DNA of 17,559 bases from CAYYWV01 sp964531525 (lineage in GTDB: Bacteria > Pseudomonadota > Alphaproteobacteria > JAAXGF01). Both the position numbers and the translations under genes were made by a program. The notes under the pieces are model-generated. The model saw only the letters and a list, made by a program, of their open reading frames with translations, was not told where the DNA came from and ran no database searches. Shown in pieces: positions 1-5,048 of this stretch (positions within the stretch are counted from its first letter, which is position 1; every line of letters starts with the position of its first letter). Location of the stretch: contig CAZHDF010000066.1 of NCBI GenBank assembly GCA_964531525.1, positions 1 through 17,559 on the forward strand, read 5' to 3'.

Positions 1-39
1 TGGGTGGCCGGGCGGGGGAGCGGGCCGGTGCGATCCCAT
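1..39 (-). CDS. Partial start of a probable second ABC permease (PotC-type), cut by window edge
   Basis: An ATG at 39 reading leftwards opens a frame of 13 codons (MGSHRPAPPPGHP...) that leaves the window. It begins 16 nt after the stop of the PotB-type permease on the same strand. Operons of this family normally encode a second permease (PotC) at this place, so the call rests mainly on position. No Shine-Dalgarno is visible before the ATG: the preceding bases are pyrimidine-rich. No membrane segment falls inside the window. The start could therefore lie elsewhere or in another frame. Confidence 0.35.
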   Translation of the reverse strand, partial: MGSHRPAPPPGHP

Positions 40-55
40 GTAAGAGGAAAAGACT

Positions 56-994
56 CTAGAGCGCATCGAAGGCCCCCAGTCGCTTGGCGACGGCGAGGTA
101 GACCGCCATGATCGCGATCGGCACCACCGAGAAGGCGGCGGCGAGCGGAATATTACCCGCGGTCCCCTGATGGGCGAACACCGCCTGGCCGATGAACAGC
201 CGCGACGAGCCGATGATCCCGGGGATGATGTAATCGCCGAGGGTCAGCGAGAAGGTGAAGATCGAGCCCGCGACCACGCCCGGGAAGGCGAGCGGCAGAA
301 TCACGTGGCGGAAGGTCTCGGCCGGCCGCGCGCCGAGATCGGCCGAGGCGTCGATGACCGAACCCGGCACCCGCTCGATCGCCGCCTCGATCGGCAGGAT
401 CATGTAGGGCAGCCAGATATAGAGAAACACGAGATAGGTGCCGATGTAGGAGACCGAGAGCGAGGCGCCGCCGATCACCGGCAGCGCGAGCAGCCCGTCG
501 AGCGCCCAGGTCAGATGGAGCTTGGCGACCACCCAGCTCAGGATTCCCGACTTGGCGAGAATCAGCTTCCAGGAATAAACCCGCACCAGATAGCTCGACC
601 ACAGCGGCAGCATGACCGCGAGGTAGCAGACCGCCTTCATGCGCGGCGAGGCGTAGCGCGCCATGTAATAGGCGATCGGAAAGGCGATCAGCGCCTCGGT
701 CACGGTGACCGCGAACGCCATGCTCGCCGTGCGCAGGATGATGTCGAGGTTCGCCGGCGTGAACAGCTCGCCATAGGTCCGGAGCGTGAACTCGTGAACC
801 ACTTGGCCGGTAAAGCCGTCGAGGTAGAAGAAGCTCTGGACGAGCAGCGCGAACAGAGAGCCGAGATAGACGATCCCGAGCCACAACAGCGGCGGCGCGA
901 GCAGCAGCGCGAGCAGTAGCGTCGGACGGCGGTAGAGCGCGCCCGAAATGCGCGCCGCGAGCGAGCGCGACGCGGGCGCGGCGGGCGCGCTCAC
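56..994 (-). CDS. potB: Polyamine-type ABC transporter permease (PotB family)
   Basis: This is an inner-membrane permease of 312 aa, the usual size for PotB/PotH proteins that form half of the channel of a spermidine/putrescine-type importer. After a short cytoplasmic N-terminus come hydrophobic segments near residues 25-52, 90-112, 121-140, 182-202, 238-262 and 284-303. The EAA loop that docks on the ATPase is visible at about 203-241 (EAAIERVPGS..., then ADLGA and LPLAFPGV). The start is GTG at 994, which overlaps the stop of the upstream ATPase gene by 4 nt (GTGA) and so suggests translational coupling. The substrate cannot be read from the permease. Spermidine/putrescine is the family default, but related importers carry other amines or opine-like compounds. 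The permease call is safe and the substrate is inference. Confidence 0.93.
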   Translation of the reverse strand: MSAPAAPASRSLAARISGALYRRPTLLLALLLAPPLLWLGIVYLGSLFALLVQSFFYLDGFTGQVVHEFTLRTYGELFTPANLDIILRTASMAFAVTVTEALIAFPIAYYMARYASPRMKAVCYLAVMLPLWSSYLVRVYSWKLILAKSGILSWVVAKLHLTWALDGLLALPVIGGASLSVSYIGTYLVFLYIWLPYMILPIEAAIERVPGSVIDASADLGARPAETFRHVILPLAFPGVVAGSIFTFSLTLGDYIIPGIIGSSRLFIGQAVFAHQGTAGNIPLAAAFSVVPIAIMAVYLAVAKRLGAFDAL

Positions 995-2031
995 GACGCC
1001 GCCTCGCCGATCGCCTGGTTATGGGCGCGCGACCAGATCAGCCGCACCGCGCGCTCGGGCGCGAACAGGGCGCCGGGCTCGCGGTTCTGTTCGCTCACCG
1101 TCAGGGTGATTCCGAGGTCGAGCGCCACCGCGTAGCGCGTCGATGCGCCCTGGTAGGTGACGTCGCACACCCGCCCGGTCGCGCTCAGGCAGCCATCGGG
1201 CACGGCGGTCTCGGGCGCCGCCATGCGAATCTTCTCGGGCCGGATCGAAAACGCCGCCGCCTCGCCCGCGAGGGCGCGCGCCGCCTCGCCCTCGATTAGA
1301 TTGGAGATGCCGACGAACCCCGCGACGAAGGCGCTCGCCGGGTGCTCGTAGACCTCGACCGGCGGGCCGATCTGCTCGACCCGGCCGCGGTTGAACACCG
1401 CGAGTCGGTCGCTCATGGCGAGCGCCTCGGCTTGATCGTGGGTGACGTAGACGAAGGTAATCCCGACTTGGCGCTGGATCGCCTTGAGCTCGCCCTGCAT
1501 TTCCTCGCGGAGCTTGAGGTCGAGCGCGCCCAGGGGCTCGTCGAGCAGCAGCACGCGCGGCCGGTTGACCAGCGCGCGGGCGAGCGCCACGCGCTGGCGC
1601 TGGCCGCCCGAAAGCTGGGCCGGGCGGCGCGCGGCGACGTCGGCGAGCCGCACCATGGCGAGCATCTCGCGGGCGCGCGTCCGGCGCTCGGCGCGGGCCA
1701 CGCCCTTGACCATCAGGCCGTAGGCGACGTTGTCCTCGACCGTCATATGCGGGAACAGGGCGTAGTCCTGGAACACCGTATTCACGTCGCGCTCGTAGGG
1801 CGGCACGCCCTCGGTCGCGGCGCCGAAGATCAGGATGCGCCCCGCGCTCGGCCGGTCGAAGCCCGCGATCAGGCGCAGACAGGTGGTCTTGCCCGAGCCC
1901 GACGGCCCGAGCATGGAGAAGAACTCGCCGTCGGCGATCTCGAAGCTGACGCCGTCGACCGCGCGGACCTCGCCGAAATGCCGGCGAACGTCCTCGAAGG
2001 CAACGGCGGAACTACCGTTATTACGCGACAT
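991..2031 (-). CDS. potA: Polyamine-type ABC transporter ATP-binding protein (PotA family)
   Basis: This is the cytoplasmic ATPase that powers the importer, 346 aa from the chosen ATG. Walker A is GPSGSGKTT at residues 42-50, the Q-loop is VFQDYALFPHM, the signature is LSGGQRQRVALARAL, Walker B is LLLDEPLGALD, and the H-loop is VYVTHDQAEA. The C-terminal third (SIRPEKIRM onward) is a TOBE-type domain, as in PotA/FbpC-class proteins. An upstream in-frame TTG at 2085 would add 18 residues (HPFRRSLRCQ...) unlike the family, so I chose ATG 2031, although neither start has a strong Shine-Dalgarno. The gene lies 120 nt after the binding-protein gene and overlaps the permease gene by 4 nt. The substrate assignment depends on the neighbouring binding protein. 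Confidence 0.94.
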   Translation of the reverse strand: MSRNNGSSAVAFEDVRRHFGEVRAVDGVSFEIADGEFFSMLGPSGSGKTTCLRLIAGFDRPSAGRILIFGAATEGVPPYERDVNTVFQDYALFPHMTVEDNVAYGLMVKGVARAERRTRAREMLAMVRLADVAARRPAQLSGGQRQRVALARALVNRPRVLLLDEPLGALDLKLREEMQGELKAIQRQVGITFVYVTHDQAEALAMSDRLAVFNRGRVEQIGPPVEVYEHPASAFVAGFVGISNLIEGEAARALAGEAAAFSIRPEKIRMAAPETAVPDGCLSATGRVCDVTYQGASTRYAVALDLGITLTVSEQNREPGALFAPERAVRLIWSRAHNQAIGEAAS

Positions 2032-2118
2032 GGGAAAACCGCGACAAAACGCCTGACACCGAAGGGAACGGCGGAACGGGTGCAAGGCCCGCGCCGCCGC
2101 CCCTTTACGACATGGCCC

Positions 2119-2146
2119 GCCGCGCCGGCCGAACCGCCGGCGCGGC
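2119..2146 (-). other. GC-rich intercistronic hairpin after the binding-protein gene
   Basis: A perfect 11-bp inverted repeat (GCCGCGCCGGC / GCCGGCGCGGC) with a 6-nt loop starts 6 nt downstream of the stop codon of the Pot-type binding-protein gene, before the ATPase gene. No T-run follows on the minus strand, so it is not a canonical intrinsic terminator. It may protect the 3' end of the binding-protein message or attenuate transcription into the translocator genes. The stem is seen directly; the role is inferred. Confidence 0.6.
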
Positions 2147-2151
2147 CCGGC

Positions 2152-3324
2152 TCAACGACCGCCGAGAACGGCGATGTAATCGGTGACCCAGCGGTAGTAG
2201 GGCACGCAGGTGCGCCCCTCGCCGCATTGCGCGACCGGCGTCTTCCAGAACGAGATCCGCTCGAAGTTGCCGAGACCGTTGATCTCGCACCCCTTGTCGC
2301 CGAGCAAGGCGTTGCCCTTACAGGCGTCGAGCCGCACCGGCACCGAGCCGAACCAGGCCGCGAGATCGCCCTGGAGCTTGGTGTTGAGCGAATGCTCGAG
2401 CCACTTGTAGGCGCAGTTGGGATGGGGCGCGTCGACATGCATCATGGTGGTGTCGGCCCAGCCCGTCGCGCCCTCGACCGGGACGACGCTGTCGATCGGC
2501 TGACCCTGCGACTTCAGGAGATTGACCTGGAACGGCCAAGCCGACGAGGCGACCACGCCCTCGTTGGTGAAATCGTCGATCTGAACGAACGGGTCGTGCC
2601 AGTAGCGGTTGACGATCTTGCGCTGACCGCGTAGCAGTTCGAGCGCCGCCTTGTACTGGTCCTCGTCGAGCGCGTAGGGGTCGGTGATGCCGAGCTCGGG
2701 ACGCGCGTGCTTGAGGTAGAGCGCCGCGTCGGCGATGTAGATCGGCCCGTCGAACGCCTGGACCCGGCCCTTGTTGGACTTGCCGTCGGGCAGGATCATT
2801 TCCTCGAAGACCACATTCCAGCTCTTGGGCGCCTCGGGGAAGGTCTTGGTGTTGTACATCAAGACGTTCGAGCCCCACTGATAGGGCACGCCGTAGTGCT
2901 TGCCGTCGACCGTGTGCCAGGGCGCGTTCTGGAGCCTTGGGTCGACCTTGCTCCAGCTCGGGATCAGATCGACGTTCACCTCCTGGACGCGCTTGCCGTA
3001 GATCATGCGAAGGCTGGCGTCGCCCGACGCGGTGACGAGGTCGAAGCCGCCCTGATTCATCAGCGCGACCATCTCGTCCGAGGTGCCGGCGGTCTTGACC
3101 CGGACCTTGCAGCCGGTCTGCTTCTCGAAGTCGGTCACCCAGTCGTAGGCCTTGTCGGTCTCGCCGCGCTCGATGTAGCCCGGCCAGGCGACGATATCGA
3201 CCACGCCCTCGCCCGGGCCGATGCTCTTGATCGGCGGCTCGGCGCGCACGAGGCTCCCCGCCCCGAAGCTCAAGCCGACACCCGCCGCGAGCGCGACGGC
3301 AAGGGAAATGCGCTTGTTCGTCAT
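2152..3324 (-). CDS. potD: Periplasmic polyamine-type ABC substrate-binding protein (PotD/PotF family)
   Basis: This is the periplasmic solute receptor of the Pot-type importer, 390 aa. A Sec signal peptide covers about residues 1-28: a basic start (MTNKR), a hydrophobic core (ISLAVALAAGVGLSF) and a probable cleavage after VRA. The mature part begins with the strand typical of the family (VDIVAWPGYIERG), then FEKQTGCKV, and FDLVTASGDASLRM. The C-terminal half contains several cysteines (near DACKGN, KGCEI, AQCGEG, RTCVPYY) that could form periplasmic disulfides. The ATG at 3324 sits 7 nt after a strong GGGGAGGA ribosome site. An upstream TTG at 3339 lies inside that site and was rejected. It is the first gene of the operon. 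The ligand is probably a di- or polyamine, but the binding residues cannot be verified by eye. Confidence 0.9.
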   Translation of the reverse strand: MTNKRISLAVALAAGVGLSFGAGSLVRAEPPIKSIGPGEGVVDIVAWPGYIERGETDKAYDWVTDFEKQTGCKVRVKTAGTSDEMVALMNQGGFDLVTASGDASLRMIYGKRVQEVNVDLIPSWSKVDPRLQNAPWHTVDGKHYGVPYQWGSNVLMYNTKTFPEAPKSWNVVFEEMILPDGKSNKGRVQAFDGPIYIADAALYLKHARPELGITDPYALDEDQYKAALELLRGQRKIVNRYWHDPFVQIDDFTNEGVVASSAWPFQVNLLKSQGQPIDSVVPVEGATGWADTTMMHVDAPHPNCAYKWLEHSLNTKLQGDLAAWFGSVPVRLDACKGNALLGDKGCEINGLGNFERISFWKTPVAQCGEGRTCVPYYRWVTDYIAVLGGR

Positions 3325-3368
3325 CTGATTCCTCCCCAATCGTAAGCGAACACGTTATTTGTCGCGCG

Positions 3369-3397
3369 ATCGTAACAGCGCGCAGGGGGAGCGGCAA
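3369..3397 (-). promoter_or_regulatory. Candidate sigma70 promoter of the Pot-type operon
   Basis: Read on the minus strand there is a TTGCCG -35 (3397-3392), a 17-nt spacer and a TACGAT -10 (3374-3369), each matching the consensus at four of six positions with optimal spacing. Transcription would start near 3362, about 38 nt before the potD-type ATG. No other good promoter was seen in this gap, but the match is by eye only. Confidence 0.4.
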
Positions 3398-3452
3398 CGA
3401 TCTACGAGGCGCGGGTTTCCCTCGCACGGGCTCGGGCGCGCGGGCGCGCTTG

Positions 3453-3479
3453 CCAACGTGACGCCCAAGGGCGCGTTGG
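3453..3479 (-). terminator. Hairpin after the RHH gene, possible terminator
   Basis: An outer stem CCAACG/CGTTGG and an inner stem CGCCC/GGGCG with an AA loop and one 3-nt bulge form a compact hairpin starting 12 nt past the stop of the RHH gene. It separates that cassette from the Pot-type operon. No T-run follows, so termination would need Rho or be inefficient. Confidence 0.35.
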
Positions 3480-3491
3480 GACAAAGCCGGA

Positions 3492-3881
3492 CTAGGCGCG
3501 GTCGGAGGCGCCGGGGCAGGCCGGGAACGAGAGACCGTCGCGCAGGCAGGCGCAGCCGTGGTCGTCGTCGGCGCAGGCGCGGGCGATATACGCGTCGAGC
3601 GCGGCGACCAGGACCGACTGCATGCTGCGGTCGGTGCAGGCGGCGAACAGGCGCAGACGGCGATGGCGCTCGCCGTCAAGGCGCAGGGTCATGGCGACCG
3701 GATGCGGGGCCGGGCCGCCGCCCGCGCCGCCGCCGGCGCGAGCGAGCCGGGGCCGCGGCCGCACGCCGTCGGCGGCGGTGGCCAGGTCGACCCTCTGCGC
3801 CGGCGCGTGCGAAAGCACGGCCGGGCGCGCCTCGCCCTTGCGAACAAGAAGCGAGCCCGAAAGCGTCGCGACACTACCCAT
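3492..3881 (-). CDS. Small ribbon-helix-helix protein, possible ParG-like partner of the adjacent ParA
   Basis: This 129-aa protein has a readable ribbon-helix-helix core at about 64-100: a beta strand (MTLRLDGE), helix A (RHRRLRLFAACTD) and helix B (SMQSVLVAALDAYI). Such proteins dimerise and insert the paired strands into the DNA major groove. Residues 1-62 are rich in Arg, Pro, Gly and Ala and probably disordered. ParG proteins also have a flexible basic N-terminal arm that stimulates the ParF ATPase. The C-terminal tail has Cys103, Cys110, Cys112 and Cys122 plus His108, which is unusual for ParG. The ATG at 3881 is 29 nt downstream of the parA-like stop, with AAGGA about 11 nt before it. 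A longer in-frame reading to 4013 would run back into the parA-like gene and was not used. Function in partition or autoregulation is inferred from the fold and the neighbour. Confidence 0.75.
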   Translation of the reverse strand: MGSVATLSGSLLVRKGEARPAVLSHAPAQRVDLATAADGVRPRPRLARAGGGAGGGPAPHPVAMTLRLDGERHRRLRLFAACTDRSMQSVLVAALDAYIARACADDDHGCACLRDGLSFPACPGASDRA

Positions 3882-3910
3882 GATCGATCTCGTCCTTCCC
3901 CGTCCGCCGA

Positions 3911-4609
3911 TTACACGCTGGCGACGCGCCGGCCGAAGCTGCCGCGGCGCACCGGAGCCGGACCCAGCACATGCGTTTCGCGCCGCTTGAGCCGCCCGGC
4001 GACATAGTCCCACAGCGCCGCGATCTCGGCGGCCGAGCGCCCGCCCGCGTTGACCTCCATCACCGTGCGACCGTCGATCATCGAGGAGGCGAAGTCGGTG
4101 CGGTGGTGGATGGTCACCGGTGCCACGGTGCCATGCTGCGAAAGCGCGATCGCCGCGTCGCTGGTGATCCGCGCGCGCGGCGTCGCCGCGTTGACGACGA
4201 ATACCAGCGGCCGGCCCGCCGCCTCGACGAGATCGACCGTCGCCGCCACGGCGCGCAGGTCGTGAGGGCTCGGCCGGGTCGGGATCAGCACCAGATCGGC
4301 AAGCGTGACCACGCGCTTGATCGCCATGGTGATGGCCGGCGGCGTGTCGATGACGGCGAGCTGGACGCCACTATCCTGAAGCTTCTGGAGATCATAGGGA
4401 AGACGCGCGAAATCGGTCGCGGCGAACAGCGGCACCTCGGCCTCGCGCTCGTTCCACCACGCGGCGAGACTACCTTGCGCGTCGGTGTCGATGACCGCGA
4501 CCGGACCGGCGCCCGCGCGCTCGGCCTGAACGGCGAGATGACCGGCGAGCGTGGTCTTGCCCGAGCCGCCCTTCTGCGCCGCAACCGCGATCACCCGCAT
4601 CGAAAGCAT
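3911..4609 (-). CDS. parA: Orphan ParA/ParF-type P-loop ATPase
   Basis: This 232-aa deviant Walker ATPase belongs to the ParA/MinD superfamily. The deviant Walker A is KGGSGKTT at 13-20 with the signature lysine at 13. The A' motif is VIDTDAQGS (39-47), Walker B is VIDTPP (86-91), and ADLVLIPTRPSPHD follows. There is no N-terminal helix-turn-helix extension, so it resembles the short ParF/type Ib class rather than plasmid P1 ParA. ATG 4609 was chosen because GAGGAG lies 9 nt upstream. GTG 4633 and ATG 4600 are also in frame but lack a well-placed ribosome site. No parB gene is in the window; the only partner is the RHH gene 29 nt downstream. The protein could position a chromosome locus, a plasmid-derived segment or a protein cargo. 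The ATPase family is certain and the cargo unknown. Confidence 0.88.
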   Translation of the reverse strand: MLSMRVIAVAAQKGGSGKTTLAGHLAVQAERAGAGPVAVIDTDAQGSLAAWWNEREAEVPLFAATDFARLPYDLQKLQDSGVQLAVIDTPPAITMAIKRVVTLADLVLIPTRPSPHDLRAVAATVDLVEAAGRPLVFVVNAATPRARITSDAAIALSQHGTVAPVTIHHRTDFASSMIDGRTVMEVNAGGRSAAEIAALWDYVAGRLKRRETHVLGPAPVRRGSFGRRVASV

Positions 4610-4674
4610 CGCCACCGTCTCCTCGTCTCCCACCCGTGTTGATCCGGCGTCGGGTCGAGCCTAGTGACGATTTT

Positions 4675-4689
4675 TTAACTCCCCGTTAA
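4675..4689. promoter_or_regulatory. CtrA-type box (TTAA-N7-TTAA)
   Basis: TTAA at 4675-4678 and TTAA at 4686-4689 are separated by exactly 7 nt, the half-site spacing of the alphaproteobacterial cell-cycle regulator CtrA. It lies 66 nt upstream of the ParA-like ATG, where an activator or repressor site would be expected. The match is direct; binding by CtrA is inference, and the site sits in a locally AT-rich stretch that raises the chance level. Confidence 0.5.
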
Positions 4690-4690
4690 A

Positions 4691-4740
4691 TCATTGAAAC
4701 AATTGATCTAAAATACGATACGAATATCCGTTGAATTGTC
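4691..4740. promoter_or_regulatory. AT-rich island with repeated ATTG tetramers, possible RHH operator or centromere
   Basis: Within this stretch, far more AT-rich than its surroundings, ATTG occurs at 4693-4696, 4702-4705 and 4735-4738 and in inverse form (CAAT) at 4700-4703. ATTG-AAA-CAAT at 4693-4703 is a perfect small palindrome. RHH proteins such as ParG recognise short tetramer repeats near their own operon, so this is a candidate target for the neighbouring RHH protein. No binding site can be proved by inspection. Confidence 0.3.
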
Positions 4741-4780
4741 TCCGTCGCGGCCGACGAAGGATTCCCGGACATGTCGGCGA

Positions 4781-4804
4781 TTGACGCGCGGCTTGACGCG
4801 CGGC
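4781..4804 (+). repeat. Perfect 12-bp tandem duplication containing a -35 element
   Basis: TTGACGCGCGGC occurs twice head to tail (4781-4792 and 4793-4804) without mismatch. The second copy supplies the TTGACG -35 of the candidate small-RNA promoter; the first copy is too far from the -10 to serve. It may be a replication-slippage duplication or a second binding site. Confidence 0.8.
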
Positions 4805-4821
4805 GCGCGAAGGAGGATAGT
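4793..4821 (+). promoter_or_regulatory. Candidate sigma70 promoter of an intergenic small RNA
   Basis: TTGACG (five of six consensus positions) at 4793-4798, a 17-nt spacer and GATAGT (four of six) at 4816-4821 give one of the best promoter matches in the window. The predicted start is near 4828. No protein gene on the plus strand follows before the hairpin terminator at 4964-4997. Confidence 0.55.
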
Positions 4822-4827
4822 TTTCGG

Positions 4828-5000
4828 TGGGTGGAACTCTAGCGAGGGAGTTAGGAAGATGACGCCGCCCGACACAGCGGCCCTTTCCAACAATCTGACT
4901 TCGTGACCAAATGAAGGCCCGACCGTAGGGCCGGGCGGTGGCCACGGGATGGTCACCAGAAGGAGCCCCGCCAAGTCATCGCATGACGGCGGGGCTTATC
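4828..5000 (+). ncRNA. Candidate structured small RNA, about 170 nt, family not recognised
   Basis: The interval lies between a good sigma70 promoter and a long GC-rich hairpin, and convergent guaA follows, so any transcript would be a free-standing RNA. Stems visible by eye are AACTC/GAGTT near 4835-4852, GGCCC/GGGCC at 4916-4932 and an 8-bp stem at 4937-4944/4950-4957 with one G-U pair. An alternative 9-bp long-range stem pairs 4863-4871 with 4932-4940 and excludes part of the last two, so two conformations are possible. A 15-codon frame (ATG 4859 to TGA 4906) follows purine-rich AGGGAGTTAGGAAG and could be a leader or micropeptide. The size is compatible with 6S RNA, but I do not recognise a 6S, SRP, tmRNA or riboswitch signature. 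Existence is inference from signals. Confidence 0.45.
4964..4997 (+). terminator. Strong hairpin terminator between the sRNA candidate and guaA
   Basis: AGCCCCGCC pairs with GGCGGGGCT (9 bp), an AA bulge follows, and an inner GTCAT/ATGAC stem closes a CGC loop. The plus-strand continuation is TTATCGTT, a weak T-rich tail. The stem could work on both strands and also end the guaA transcript, whose stop lies about 50 nt away. Confidence 0.6.
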
Positions 5001-5048
5001 GTTGTCCGCCGCGCTTCCCTTCCTCGACGTTCCCTATTCCCACTCGCC

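Noticed and set aside
2318..3679. 453-codon minus-strand frame overlapping potD and the RHH gene
   Set aside because: It is a different frame of the same strand, Arg/Pro-rich, and crosses the promoter region and two real genes.
3882..4013. N-terminal extension of the RHH protein into the parA-like gene
   Set aside because: The extra 44 codons overlap the parA-like gene, lack family-like sequence and are not needed: ATG 3881 has an acceptable ribosome site.
4691..4974. 84- and 88-codon minus-strand frames upstream of parA
   Set aside because: They have no ribosome site or motif, and one runs through the terminator and sRNA structure. The promoter-hairpin-terminator reading on the plus strand explains the region better.
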